A stretch of 64,000 nucleotides of DNA from Pseudomonas fluorescens (GCF_001307275.1 NZ_CP012831.1:496001-560000), one strand, 5' to 3'; numbered from the stretch's first letter, positions 10,257 to 19,278 are shown. Notes: generated by a model from the letters alone, not told the origin. Program-made: numbers and translations.

Positions 10257-10694
10257 TCAGGCCAGCGCCTTCAGCACCGAGGAAATCTCCTGTAAAACAC
10301 TCGCCTCACCCTTTTCGCCCCAATACAAGGCGATCATTTGCCGGTCGGCTTCAACTTTGTAGACGTTGGCCGGCAATTTTTCGAAATGATTGAGCAGGGA
10401 CTCATCCAGGCAGACTTCCCGCCACTGGTTGGCCCAGACGCCCGGCGCAGTTTGCCAGTAGCTCCAGCAGGCCGGCTGGCTGCCGCGCCGAGGCCGATAG
10501 TACTGGGCACAGGGGTTTGGCGGCTGTTGGTCGAGCCAGTGCGGCCACTCTTGTGGCGCCAGTTGCATGGCCAGGCCCAGGCGTCGCGCTTCCATGCGCA
10601 GGGCCATGCGACCGCTCTGTACACGGGACGGACGCAACCATGCCAGCGGACTTAACACCACCAACAGGATTGACAGCACTATCCAGACCGTCAT
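10257..10694 (-). CDS. Hypothetical single-pass membrane protein
   Basis: A 145-residue protein with one N-terminal membrane segment (residues 2-19, VWIVLSILLVVLSPLAWL) and a hydrophilic domain rich in Trp and Pro (WPHWLDQQPPNPCAQYY, ACWSYWQTAPGVWANQW). GGGGAG lies 7 bases before the ATG at 10694, which places the membrane segment at the start; the longer frame adds an unlikely leader. It lies divergent from uspA with 101 bp between the starts. P. aeruginosa has an unnamed gene in the equivalent place, as I recall. Function unknown. Confidence 0.7.
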   Translation of the reverse strand: MTVWIVLSILLVVLSPLAWLRPSRVQSGRMALRMEARRLGLAMQLAPQEWPHWLDQQPPNPCAQYYRPRRGSQPACWSYWQTAPGVWANQWREVCLDESLLNHFEKLPANVYKVEADRQMIALYWGEKGEASVLQEISSVLKALA

Positions 10695-10723
10695 ATTCGT
10701 ACTCCCCGATTCTGATGAGCCCA

Positions 10724-10742
10724 TTGACCCAGGTCGCGTCAA
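10724..10742 (+). promoter_or_regulatory. Possible Anr-like half site upstream of uspA
   Basis: TTGACCCAGGTCGCGTCAA shares the 13 bases ATTGACCCAGGTC with the Anr box before the second ccoN (32581), but its right half is GTCGC rather than GTCAT. It lies 54 bp before the uspA ATG. Confidence 0.3.
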
Positions 10743-10795
10743 TGCGCTTGAAACCAGCCATACTTACCGTATCGCAATTCTCTGGAGTGCCTTCC

Positions 10796-11236
10796 ATGTA
10801 CTACAACCACGTTCTGGTCGCCGTTGACCTCACTGAAGAATGCGATCCGGTCGTCAAGCGCGCCCTCGCCCTCTGCGAAGGCCGAGACACCCAGCTGTCA
10901 CTGGTGCATATCGTCGAACCGATGGCCATGGCCTTCGGCGGCGACGTGCCGATGGACCTTTCCCAGTTGCAGCAGCAGCAATTCGACCAGGCCAAGGAAC
11001 GCCTTGACCGACTGATCGTGAAATACCCGGCCCTGAAGAAGGAATTCAGCCACCTGACCTACGGCCAGCCGCGCCAGGAGATCCATCACCTGGCCAAGGA
11101 ACAGGGTTGCGACCTGATTGTCGTCGGCAGCCATGGTCGCCACGGTTTGGCGCTGCTGCTGGGCTCGACCGCCAACGATGTGCTGCATGGCGCGCCTTGC
11201 GATGTATTGGCAGTACACCTGGTCAAGCGCACATAA
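10796..11236 (+). CDS. uspA: Universal stress protein, UspA family
   Basis: A 146-residue single-domain Usp. It begins MYYNHVLVAVDLTEECDPVV, with the nucleotide-contacting Asp at residue 11. The ATP-binding type motif G-2x-G-9x-G(S/T) is present as GSHGRHGLALLLGS near residue 113, so this is probably an ATP-binding member. CTGGAG lies upstream of the ATG. The stop codon is the first part of a short TAAACC tandem repeat. Usp proteins help survival under starvation and oxygen limitation; its exact role here is unknown. Confidence 0.85.
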   Translation: MYYNHVLVAVDLTEECDPVVKRALALCEGRDTQLSLVHIVEPMAMAFGGDVPMDLSQLQQQQFDQAKERLDRLIVKYPALKKEFSHLTYGQPRQEIHHLAKEQGCDLIVVGSHGRHGLALLLGSTANDVLHGAPCDVLAVHLVKRT

Positions 11237-11252
11237 ACCTAAACCTAAACCT
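11234..11252. repeat. Short tandem hexamer TAAACC x3
   Basis: Three copies of TAAACC in a row. The first copy contains the uspA stop codon and the last abuts the REPIN at 11252. Confidence 0.9.
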
Positions 11253-11340
11253 GTGGGAGCGAGCTTGCTCGCGATCGCGGTAGATCAGCAGCATTGATGC
11301 TGACTGTCACACCGCTATCGCGAGCAAGCTCGCTCCCACA
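11252..11340. repeat. REPIN (GAGCGAGCTTGCTCGCGA family)
   Basis: Left arm TGTGGGAGCGAGCTTGCTCG and its reverse complement at the right end, about 45 bp apart. It lies between uspA and the terminator of the ABC-F gene. Confidence 0.95.
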
Positions 11341-11359
11341 AGGGGATGGCGTTTCAAGT

Positions 11360-11399
11360 AAAAAATCCCGGCGCTCATTGCTGAACGCAGGGATTTTTC
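11360..11399 (-). terminator. Terminator of the uup-like gene, possibly bidirectional
   Basis: AAAAATCCCGGCG...CGCAGGGATTTTT forms a stem flanked by A and T runs, 12 bp from the ABC-F stop codon. It could also stop uspA transcripts. Confidence 0.8.
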
Positions 11400-11410
11400 T
11401 CGACAGTGGA

Positions 11411-13327
11411 TCAGGCGTCCAGTTCAGCCCAGCGCTCGACCAATGCATCCAGTTCGGCCTGCAGTTGCTCCAGGTGCGCGATCACCTTGGCGGTTTCGGC
11501 AGCAGGTCGCTGGTAGAACCCGGTGTCGGCCATTTCGGCTTCTACCGCTGCGATCTGCTGCTCCTTCGCGTCGATATCACCCGGCAAGGCTTCCAGTTCA
11601 CGCTGCAGCTTGTAGCTGAGCTTTTTCTTCGCTGGGGCCGGGGCTGCTGCGGCAACCGGCGCGGGCTCGGCCTTGACCACAGCCGAGTTCAGGTCGGCCT
11701 TGCCGGACTTGCTCTCGGTGACCCCCAGCAGACGCGGCGAGCCGCCCTGGCGCAGCCAGTCCTGATAGCCACCGACGTATTCGCGAACCAGGCCTTCGCC
11801 TTCGAACACCAGGGTACTGGTGACCACGTTGTCGAGGAATGCCCGGTCGTGACTGACCATCAGAACGGTGCCGTTGAAGGTCAGCAACACCTCTTCCAGC
11901 AATTCCAGGGTTTCCACGTCCAGGTCGTTAGTGGGCTCGTCGAGCACCAGCAGGTTCGCCGGTTTGCTGAACAACTTGGCCAGCAACAGACGAGCACGCT
12001 CACCACCCGACAACGCCTTGACCGGCGTACGAGCACGCTGGGGGCTGAACAGGAAATCACCGAGGTAGCTCAGCACATGGCGGCTCTGGCCATCGATGTC
12101 GATGAAATCGCGGCCTTCGGCCACGTTGTCGATCACGGTCTTTTCCAGGTCCAGTTGATGACGCAACTGGTCGAAGTAGGCGACGTCGATCTTCGTGCCC
12201 TCTTCCACTTTGCCGCTGGTGGGCACCAGGCCGCCGAGCATCAGCTTGAGCAGGGTGGTCTTGCCAGTACCGTTGGCGCCCAGCAGGCCGATGCGATCGC
12301 CACGCTGCAGCACCATGGAAAAGTCCTTGATCAGGAACGGGCCGCCAGGGTGGGCGAAACTCACGTTCTCGAGAACCATCACCTGCTTGCCGGACTTGTC
12401 AGCGGTGTCCAACTGAATGTTGGCCTTGCCAGTACGCTCGCGACGCTCGCTGCGCTCCACGCGCAACGCCTTGAGCGCACGCACACGGCCTTCGTTGCGG
12501 GTGCGACGCGCCTTGATGCCCTGGCGAATCCAGACTTCTTCCTGGGCCAGTTTCTTATCGAACAGCGCGTTAGCGGTTTCTTCCGCTGCCAACGCCGCTT
12601 CCTTGTGCACCAGGAAGCTGGCGTAGTCGCCGTTCCAGTCGATCAGGCCGCCGCGGTCCAATTCAAGGATGCGCGTCGCCAGGTTCTGCAGGAAGGAACG
12701 GTCGTGGGTGATGAACAGCACCGCCCCCTGGAAGTCCTTCAGGGCTTCTTCAAGCCAGGCGATGGCGCCGATGTCCAGGTGGTTGGTCGGTTCGTCGAGC
12801 AGCAGCAGGTCTGGCTCGGAGACCAGGGCCTGGGCCAGCAGGACGCGGCGACGCCAACCGCCGGACAACTCGGCGAGGGTCTTGTCGGCCGGCAGTTGCA
12901 GGCGGCTCAGGGTGCTGTCGACCAGCTGCTGCAGACGCCAGCCGTCTCGGGCCTCAAGGTCGTGCTGCACGTGCATCAACTTGTCCAGGTCGGCATCGGT
13001 GACGATGTTCTGGCTCAGGTGGTGATACTCGGCCAACAGCGCGCCGACACCGTCCAGGCCTTCGGCGACCACATCGAACACGGTCCGCTCGTCGGCCACC
13101 GGCAGTTCCTGGGGCAATTCGCCGATTTTCAGGCCTGGCGCACGCCAGACCGAGCCGTCGTCGGGCTTCTGATCGCCCTTGACCAGCTTCATCATGCTGG
13201 ACTTGCCAGTGCCGTTTCGGCCGATGATGCACACCCGCTCACCACGGGCGATCTGCCAGGACACCTTGTCCAACAACGGCATAGCGCCGAAAGCAAGGGA
13301 CACATCGCTGAATTTGAGCAGGGTCAT
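11411..13327 (-). CDS. uup: ABC-F family ATPase, Uup-like
   Basis: A 638-residue protein with two fused ABC ATPase domains and no membrane segments. Domain 1 has Walker A GRNGTGKS (about residue 36), signature LSGGWRRR and Walker B LLLLDEPTNHLD. Domain 2 has GANGTGKT (about 348), LSGGERAR and LLVLDEPTNDLD. An Ala/Pro-rich linker (about 540-570) leads to a C-terminal coiled coil (about 575-638), the DNA-binding tail characteristic of Uup. ABC-F proteins act on ribosomes or nucleic acids rather than in transport. GGAG lies 6 bases before the ATG at 13327. Exact role in Pseudomonas is uncertain. Confidence 0.88.
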   Translation of the reverse strand: MTLLKFSDVSLAFGAMPLLDKVSWQIARGERVCIIGRNGTGKSSMMKLVKGDQKPDDGSVWRAPGLKIGELPQELPVADERTVFDVVAEGLDGVGALLAEYHHLSQNIVTDADLDKLMHVQHDLEARDGWRLQQLVDSTLSRLQLPADKTLAELSGGWRRRVLLAQALVSEPDLLLLDEPTNHLDIGAIAWLEEALKDFQGAVLFITHDRSFLQNLATRILELDRGGLIDWNGDYASFLVHKEAALAAEETANALFDKKLAQEEVWIRQGIKARRTRNEGRVRALKALRVERSERRERTGKANIQLDTADKSGKQVMVLENVSFAHPGGPFLIKDFSMVLQRGDRIGLLGANGTGKTTLLKLMLGGLVPTSGKVEEGTKIDVAYFDQLRHQLDLEKTVIDNVAEGRDFIDIDGQSRHVLSYLGDFLFSPQRARTPVKALSGGERARLLLAKLFSKPANLLVLDEPTNDLDVETLELLEEVLLTFNGTVLMVSHDRAFLDNVVTSTLVFEGEGLVREYVGGYQDWLRQGGSPRLLGVTESKSGKADLNSAVVKAEPAPVAAAAPAPAKKKLSYKLQRELEALPGDIDAKEQQIAAVEAEMADTGFYQRPAAETAKVIAHLEQLQAELDALVERWAELDA

Positions 13328-13541
13328 GAGCTTCTCCAAAAACCGGGCGCGCATTCTACCTGAGATGAGGCCTCAAGGGTCCGCCAATTTCGCCACTGAA
13401 GCACTCTGCATAACAAATGTTGCGAACTTGCACCGACGGCCCCGCAAAGCTTTCGCCGGCTGCTGGCAAAAGGCTAAGCTACAGACAGTTACCCTGGGTT
13501 AACCCTTGGGCTTGTCATGTTTTTTTCTGCCCGGATGTCTC

Positions 13542-15470
13542 ATGCGCAGTCGCCTTTTCAGTGTTTTATCGTGTCTTTTTGTATGTGCCACTGCCGTTCA
13601 ATCCGCTCAGGCGGTGGATATCTCCACTCAGCGCCAATACTACGACGAGGCCAAGCGTGCCTTGGCCAAGGGTGATTCCGGCCCTTACTTTCGCTACAGC
13701 CAGGCTCTTCGCGATTACCCGCTGGAGCCGTACCTGGCCTACGACGAACTGACCGCTCGCCTCAAGAGCGCCAGCAACGCCGAAATCGAGAAGTTCCTCG
13801 CCGAGCACGGCGACCTGCCCCAGGCCAACTGGATGAAGCTGCGCTGGCTGCGTTGGCTGACCGAGCGCGGCGACTGGGAAACCTTCGTCAAGTATTACGA
13901 CCCCAAGCTCAATTTCACCGAACTGGATTGCCTCAACGCTCAGTACCAACTCAGCCATGGCCTGAAGGCCGAGGGCTATGCCAACACCGAAAAGCTGTGG
14001 CTCACCGGCAAATCCCAGCCCCAGGCATGCGATGCGTTGTTCGGCCTGTGGGCATCCCAGGGCCAGTTGACCGAGCAGAAGCGCTGGGAGCGCGCCAAGC
14101 TGGCCGCCCAGGCACGCAACTACCCGCTGGCCAACAGCCTGGTCAGCGGCCTGACCACCCTCGCTCCCCGTGGCAACTTGCTGGTGGACGTGGCGCAAAA
14201 GCCCGAGTTGCTCAACCAGCCCTCGCGCTTCGTTCCAGCCGATGAACCGATGTCCGATATCGTCAGTCTCGGCCTGCGTCGCCTGGCCCGCCAGGACCCG
14301 GAAAAAGCCATGGCGCTGCTGGATGGCTACGCCAGCACCATGCATTTTTCCCGGGATGAAAAAGTCGCAATCGCCCGCGAGATCGGTCTGACCCTGGCCA
14401 AGCGCTTCGACAGCCGCGCCCTGGACGTGATGACGAAATACGACCCGGAGTTGCGCGATGACACCGTTTCGGAATGGCGCTTGCGCCTGCTGTTGCGCCT
14501 CGCTCGCTGGGACGATGCCTATCAGTTGACCCGTCGCCTGCCCGAGTCGCTGTCCAGCACCAACCGCTGGCGGTACTGGCAAGCCCGCACGCTGGAACTG
14601 GCGCAGCCGCAGAACCCGGAAGCCCTGACGCTCTACAAGCACCTGGCCCGTGAGCGGGACTTCTATGGCTTCCTGGCCGCCGACCGATCCCAATCGCCGT
14701 ATTCGCTCGTCAACAAGCCACTGGTGATGAGCCAGGCGTTGATCAACAAGGTACGCAACACGCCTGGCGTGCGTCGGGCGCTGGAGTTTCATGCCCGTGG
14801 CGACATCGTCGATGGACGCCGTGAGTGGTATCACGTCAGCCGTCATTTCAACCGGGACGAAATGGTCGCCCAGGCGAAACTGGCTTACGACCTGAAATGG
14901 TATTTCCCGGCCATCCGCACCATCAGCCAGGCCAAGTACTGGGACGACCTGGACATCCGTTTCCCGATGGCCCACCGCGAGACCCTGGTGCGCGAAGCCA
15001 AGATCCGCGGCTTGCATCCAAGTTGGGCGTTCGCCATTACCCGCCAGGAAAGTGCGTTCATGGATGATGCCCGCTCCAGCGTCGGCGCTGCCGGCCTGAT
15101 GCAACTGATGCCTGGCACCGCCAAGGAAACCGCGCGCAAATTCAGCATTCCCCTGGCCTCGCCCCAACAAGTATTGAACCCGGACAAGAACATCCAGTTG
15201 GGTGCGGCCTACCTGAGCCAGGTTCATAGCCAGTTCAACGGCAACCGCGTCCTGGCTTCGGCGGCCTACAACGCCGGTCCCGGTCGCGTGCGCCAATGGC
15301 TGCGCGGCGCCGATCACTTGAGCTTCGACGTCTGGGTCGAGAGCATCCCGTTCGACGAAACCCGCCAATACGTGCAGAACGTGTTGTCTTATTCGGTGAT
15401 CTACGGGCAGAAGCTCAACTCGCCGCAACCGCTGGTGGACTGGCATGAGCGGTATTTCGACGATCAGTGA
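13542..15470 (+). CDS. slt: Soluble lytic murein transglycosylase
   Basis: A 642-residue periplasmic enzyme of the Slt70 family that cleaves peptidoglycan and leaves 1,6-anhydromuramyl ends. A signal peptide covers residues 1-24 (MRSRLFSVLSCLFV...AQA). The long helical, superhelical U/L domain fills about 25-450. The catalytic domain lies at about 480-610, with the catalytic Glu in ITRQESAFMDDARS, then GAAGLMQLMPGTA and AYNAGPGRVRQW. The ATG at 13542 is the start that leaves an intact signal peptide; twelve upstream codons are excluded. Divergent from the ABC-F gene. Confidence 0.95.
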   Translation: MRSRLFSVLSCLFVCATAVQSAQAVDISTQRQYYDEAKRALAKGDSGPYFRYSQALRDYPLEPYLAYDELTARLKSASNAEIEKFLAEHGDLPQANWMKLRWLRWLTERGDWETFVKYYDPKLNFTELDCLNAQYQLSHGLKAEGYANTEKLWLTGKSQPQACDALFGLWASQGQLTEQKRWERAKLAAQARNYPLANSLVSGLTTLAPRGNLLVDVAQKPELLNQPSRFVPADEPMSDIVSLGLRRLARQDPEKAMALLDGYASTMHFSRDEKVAIAREIGLTLAKRFDSRALDVMTKYDPELRDDTVSEWRLRLLLRLARWDDAYQLTRRLPESLSSTNRWRYWQARTLELAQPQNPEALTLYKHLARERDFYGFLAADRSQSPYSLVNKPLVMSQALINKVRNTPGVRRALEFHARGDIVDGRREWYHVSRHFNRDEMVAQAKLAYDLKWYFPAIRTISQAKYWDDLDIRFPMAHRETLVREAKIRGLHPSWAFAITRQESAFMDDARSSVGAAGLMQLMPGTAKETARKFSIPLASPQQVLNPDKNIQLGAAYLSQVHSQFNGNRVLASAAYNAGPGRVRQWLRGADHLSFDVWVESIPFDETRQYVQNVLSYSVIYGQKLNSPQPLVDWHERYFDDQ

Positions 15471-15496
15471 TTAACACGCCCACAAAGCGTCTTCTT

Positions 15497-15586
15497 TGTG
15501 GGAGCGAGCTTGCTCGCGATGGCGTCGGCACCTGCAACATGAATGCAAGCTGACTCACCGCTATCGCGAGCAAGCTCGCTCCCACA
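15497..15586. repeat. REPIN (GAGCGAGCTTGCTCGCGA family)
   Basis: Complementary arms TGTGGGAGCGAGCTTGCTCG and its reverse complement, in the gap between the convergent slt and ABC transporter genes. It may help separate their transcripts. Confidence 0.95.
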
Positions 15587-15614
15587 GGCTCTGCATCAAA
15601 CACAGCACGCGGTA

Positions 15615-17387
15615 TCAGTCGGTTGCCGCCTCCGCCCCCACATTGAACTGCAACGCCGCCAATCGCGCATACAGCGCATTGCTGGCGACAAGCTCCTGGT
15701 GAGTGCCCACGGCAACCACCTTGCCCTGGTCCATCACCGCAATCCGATCGGCGTTTTTCACCGTGGCCAGGCGATGGGCGATCACCAGCGTCGTGCGGTT
15801 TTTCATCAGGCTGGGCAAGGCTTGCTGGATCAGGTGCTCGCTTTGCGCATCGAGGGCGCTGGTGGCTTCGTCCAGCAGCAGGATCGGGGCATCCACGAGC
15901 AACGCTCGGGCGATGGCCAGGCGTTGGCGCTGGCCGCCGGATAACCCGAGGCCGCCGTCGCCCAGGTGCGTCTGGTAGCCGTCGGGCATTTTTTCGATGA
16001 AGTCGTGGGCGTGGGCGATCTGCGCGGCCTCGCGTACCTGCTCCGACGTCGCCTCCGGGTTGCCATAGCGGATGTTCTCTTCGACCGTGCCGAAAAACAG
16101 CGCCGGGCTTTGTGAAACCAGGGCGAAATGCCGGCGCAGGTCCAGCGGATCGAGCCGAGTCAACGGCACATCGTCGATCAGGATCTGCCCTTGCACGGGA
16201 TCATAGAAACGCAGCAGCAAATCGTAGACCGTCGACTTGCCCGCGCCGGAAGGCCCGACCAGGGCCAGGGTCTCACCGGCCTTGATACTCAGGTCGAGGC
16301 CATCGACCGCATAACTGTCCGGCCGGGACGGATAGGAGAAACGCACGCCTTCGAGACGCAAATCGCCGCGGACCCGCGCCGGCAAGGTCACAAGGCCTGA
16401 AGCCGGCGGCTGGATGATGTTTTCCGAACGCAGCAGCTCGGCAATGCGCTCTGCCGCACCGGCCGCCCGCTGCAACTCGCCAATCACTTCGCTCAGGGTC
16501 CCGAAGGCACTGCCGACGATCAGGCTGTAGAACACGAACGCCGCCAGCTCACCACCGGAAATCCGCCCGGCGATCACATCCATGCCACCGACCCAGAGCA
16601 TCACCCCCACCGCCCCCAGCACCAGCACGATCACCAGGGTGATCAACCAGGCCCGCTGGACAATGCGCTTGCGAGCGGTGTCGAAGGCCTGCTCCACCGT
16701 CACGGAAAAACGTTGTTCGTCCTGGACCTGATGGTTGTAGGCCTGCACGGTCTTGATCTGGCCGAGGGTTTCGGAGACATAGCTGCCTACGTCGGCAACG
16801 CGGTCCTGGCTCTGGCGCGACAAGCTGCGCACTCGACGCCCGAAGAGCAGGATCGGCACCAATACCAGCGGCAGGGCAATCACCACGATGCTGGTCAGCT
16901 TGGGATTGGTGATGAACAGCAGCACGATGCCGCCCACCACCATCAAGACATTGCGCAAAAACAACGACAGCGACGAACCGATCACCGATTGCAGCAGGGT
17001 CGTATCGGTAGTCAACCGTGACTGGATTTCCGAACTGCGGTTGTTTTCGTAGAAACCCGGGTGCAAGTACACCAGATGGTTGAACACCTGCCGCCGGATA
17101 TCCGCCACCACCCGTTCGCCGATCCACGACACCAGGTAGAAACGGGCAAAGGTACCGATCGCCAACCCCACCACCAGCACCATGAACAGGCCGATGGATT
17201 GATTGAGCAGGTGCGGTGAGCGGGTCATGAAGCCCTGGTCCACCAGCAAGCGGATGCCTTGACCCATGGACAAGGTAATGCCGGCGGTGACAATCAAGGC
17301 CAGCAAAGCGCCGGCGACCTGTTTGCGATAAGGGGCGATGAAGCCGCTGGCCAGGCGTATGGCACGGCGATGTCGGGAAGAAAGCAT
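15615..17387 (-). CDS. ABC transporter, fused permease and ATPase (exporter type)
   Basis: A 590-residue half transporter that would act as a homodimer in the inner membrane. The permease domain has about six helices between residues 25 and 300 (for example VAGALLALIVTAGITLSMG and LITLVIVLVLGAVGVMLWVG). The ATPase domain has Walker A GPSGAGKS (about 378), Q-loop SQSPALFF, signature LSGGQRQRLAIARAL and Walker B ILLLDEATSALD. It resembles the MsbA/bacterial ABCB-like subgroup; msbA itself is usually followed by lpxK, which is absent here, so I give no symbol. Substrate unknown. Confidence 0.88.
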   Translation of the reverse strand: MLSSRHRRAIRLASGFIAPYRKQVAGALLALIVTAGITLSMGQGIRLLVDQGFMTRSPHLLNQSIGLFMVLVVGLAIGTFARFYLVSWIGERVVADIRRQVFNHLVYLHPGFYENNRSSEIQSRLTTDTTLLQSVIGSSLSLFLRNVLMVVGGIVLLFITNPKLTSIVVIALPLVLVPILLFGRRVRSLSRQSQDRVADVGSYVSETLGQIKTVQAYNHQVQDEQRFSVTVEQAFDTARKRIVQRAWLITLVIVLVLGAVGVMLWVGGMDVIAGRISGGELAAFVFYSLIVGSAFGTLSEVIGELQRAAGAAERIAELLRSENIIQPPASGLVTLPARVRGDLRLEGVRFSYPSRPDSYAVDGLDLSIKAGETLALVGPSGAGKSTVYDLLLRFYDPVQGQILIDDVPLTRLDPLDLRRHFALVSQSPALFFGTVEENIRYGNPEATSEQVREAAQIAHAHDFIEKMPDGYQTHLGDGGLGLSGGQRQRLAIARALLVDAPILLLDEATSALDAQSEHLIQQALPSLMKNRTTLVIAHRLATVKNADRIAVMDQGKVVAVGTHQELVASNALYARLAALQFNVGAEAATD

Positions 17388-17567
17388 CAAAGGCGTCCGA
17401 TAATGCAGCAGGAAAAAGGCCAGCTCGCGACGCCGAAACGCAGCGGAACCAAGTTGAATCGCAATGAGTCAGGTTAAATATGACCACTATGACTAGCGGC
17501 TAGATGTTATCGGTCTAAAGTCTGGCTGGAAACGCAACTGTGTTTCTGATTGAGTGGAGGTGTCGCC

Positions 17568-17618
17568 ATGAACCTACAAGGAGTGTCATGGCTCGGTCAC
17601 CTGGCGACATTAAAGTAG
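17568..17618 (+). CDS. Possible 16-residue leader peptide ORF
   Basis: ATG to TAG encodes MNLQGVSWLGHLATLK. A strong ribosome-binding site TGGAGGTG lies about 5 bases before the ATG, better than that of many genes here. The ORF ends 27 bp before the ATG of the next small gene. It could be a regulatory leader, a real microprotein or chance. Nothing in the codon content points to amino-acid attenuation. Confidence 0.45.
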   Translation: MNLQGVSWLGHLATLK

Positions 17619-17645
17619 GTACACAACCTGATGAGGAGACAGGCC

Positions 17646-17825
17646 ATGTCCTTGCAACACAGCAGCGACGACAAGATTCAAGTAATCCGCACGCAACCGG
17701 ACCAGTCTCTGGGCTGCTCGTTCATCGATGCCCAAGGGCGCGAGGTACCGATCACCGAAGACATGATCCAGAAAGCCTGCAGCGAGCTGGAAAAACGACT
17801 GGTCAAGCCTGCCGAACAAAAGTGA
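17646..17825 (+). CDS. Small conserved Pseudomonas protein, possibly PA1571 family
   Basis: A 59-residue soluble protein with the core GCSFIDAQGREVPITEDMIQKACSELEKRL. The pattern of one strand, GREVPIT and an amphipathic helix recalls the small PA1571 family of pseudomonads; this is from memory and tentative. GAGGAG lies 8 bases before the ATG, and a strong terminator begins 22 bp after the stop, so it is probably a real single-gene transcript or one with the leader ORF before it. Function unknown. Confidence 0.75.
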   Translation: MSLQHSSDDKIQVIRTQPDQSLGCSFIDAQGREVPITEDMIQKACSELEKRLVKPAEQK

Positions 17826-17846
17826 TACAGCCCGTCTTCAATTGGA

Positions 17847-17870
17847 CCCGACGTTGATGTCGGGTTTTTT
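17847..17870 (+). terminator. Intrinsic terminator
   Basis: ACCCGACG-TTGA-TGTCGGGT followed by T6, directly after the 59-residue gene. Confidence 0.85.
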
Positions 17871-17887
17871 ATGCCTGCCAGAAAGAT

Positions 17888-17972
17888 TGTGGAAGCAAGG
17901 CTTGCCCGCGATGCAGGCACCTCGGTCCCCTGACCGCGTCATCGTTCATCGCGAGCAAGCTTTGCTCCCACA
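17888..17972. repeat. REPIN (GGAGCAAGGCTTGCCCGCGA variant)
   Basis: Left arm TGTGGAAGCAAGGCTTGCCC and right arm GCGAGCAAGCTTTGCTCCCA. The right arm encodes the last eight residues and stop codon of pdxB. The interior (GCAGGCACCTCGGT...CGCGTCATCGTTCATCGCG) is nearly identical to that of the element at 21123. Confidence 0.95.
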
Positions 17973-19100
17973 ACCCAGTGCCGTCACGATCTGTTGCAAA
18001 GCCGCCGACTGCCCTTCGATACGAACCTTCAAGCTGTCGATCTCCCGCCGAGGCGGATAATGCTTGCGCAAGGCATCGAAGGTGCGGCGTTGCTCGTCGA
18101 CGGTGCCCACCAGGCTGCGGCGAAAATCCGCGTCGTCGCGACGGGGGTCGTACACGCTCCGGCACAACGCCGCCAAGGCCCAGGCCGGGTCGGTTTCGGC
18201 ATCCAGGGTGATGCCACCCAGCCACGGCCGAGGCAACAGGTCGCTGAGGCTGACTTCAACCGGTCGTTCCAGGAACGCGCACAAGGCCTGGTAGATCTGG
18301 GCCGTGCCACGCTGGCGACCATCGAGGCTGTAACCGGCAATGTGTGGAGTGGCGATCACGCACAAATCGGCCAGGTCCACATCCACGGTGGGCTCCTGCT
18401 CCCAGACATCCAGCACCGCCTGCAGGTCTTCGCGCTCCAGCAACACCTCGCGCAGCGCGGCGTTATCGATCACCGGCCCTCGAGCCGCATTGATCAGCCA
18501 GGTCCCGGGCTTGAGCTGGTTCAGGCGCGTTTCGTCGAACAGGTGCCAGGTCGGTTGCTCGCCGTCGCGGGTCAACGGGGTGTGCAGGCTGATCACATCG
18601 CACTGCTCGATGATCTGCTCCAGGCTCACATAGTCGCCGCCCTCGGCGGCCTGACGCGGTGGATCGCAGACTTTCACGGCCCAGCCCAGCCCCTTGAGCA
18701 CCTCGATCAACCGTCCGCCCACCTGGCCTGCACCGACCACGCCGAAGGTCCGCTGTTCCAGCGCCGCACCTTCGATGTCTGCCAGGGTCATCAGGCTGCC
18801 CAGCACGTAGTCCACCACGCCACGGGCATTGCAGCCGGGTGCGCTGGCCCAGCGGATCCCCGCCTCGGCAAGATAATCCAGGTCCAGGTGATCGGTGCCG
18901 ATGGTGCAAGTGCCGACGAAGCGTACCTTGCTGCCTTCCAGCAGGGCCCGATTGACCTGGCTGACCGAACGCACCAGCAATACATCGGCGTGCTCGACCA
19001 TCGTCCGGTCGATCCCCCGGCCCGGTACCCGGCGGATTTCGCCGAATCCTTGGAAGAACGCATCAAGCAGGGGGATGTTTTCGTCGGCGACGATCAGCAT
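17946..19100 (-). CDS. pdxB: Erythronate-4-phosphate dehydrogenase
   Basis: A 384-residue D-2-hydroxyacid dehydrogenase that oxidises 4-phosphoerythronate in pyridoxal phosphate synthesis. Start [20 protein letters not shown] is typical of PdxB. The NAD-binding motif is [12 protein letters not shown] near residue 121. The catalytic Arg region is [11 protein letters not shown], and the catalytic His is in [17 protein letters not shown] near residue 254. A C-terminal dimerisation domain follows. AAAGGAG precedes the ATG. The last residues CGSKACSR and the TGA come from a REPIN arm, which is unusual. Confidence 0.95.
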   Translation of the reverse strand: MLIVADENIPLLDAFFQGFGEIRRVPGRGIDRTMVEHADVLLVRSVSQVNRALLEGSKVRFVGTCTIGTDHLDLDYLAEAGIRWASAPGCNARGVVDYVLGSLMTLADIEGAALEQRTFGVVGAGQVGGRLIEVLKGLGWAVKVCDPPRQAAEGGDYVSLEQIIEQCDVISLHTPLTRDGEQPTWHLFDETRLNQLKPGTWLINAARGPVIDNAALREVLLEREDLQAVLDVWEQEPTVDVDLADLCVIATPHIAGYSLDGRQRGTAQIYQALCAFLERPVEVSLSDLLPRPWLGGITLDAETDPAWALAALCRSVYDPRRDDADFRRSLVGTVDEQRRTFDALRKHYPPRREIDSLKVRIEGQSAALQQIVTALGCGSKACSR

Positions 19101-19177
19101 GGCAGAGCTCCTTTGGCGGGATGGGCAGTGTAGGCGTTCCTCGCCTCAATGGGCCAGCGCATTACTTCAGTGAACGA

Positions 19178-19278
19178 TGGTGTGGCGAGGGAGCTTGCTC
19201 CCGCTCGGGTGCGCAGCAGCCGCCAGTCTCCTTGGGCCTGCTGCGCAGTCCAGCGGGAGCAAGCTCCCTCGCCACGGG
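19178..19278. repeat. REPIN (GTGGCGAGGGAGCTTGCTCCC family)
   Basis: Left arm GTGGCGAGGGAGCTTGCTCC and complementary right arm ending GCTCCCTCGCCAC, enclosing about 55 bp with an inner inverted repeat CGCAGCAG...CTGCTGCG. It lies between the divergent starts of pdxB and the MATE gene. Confidence 0.95.

Noticed and set aside
11294-13363. A 689-codon open frame opposite the ABC-F gene
   Set aside because: Antisense shadow; it also starts inside a REPIN.
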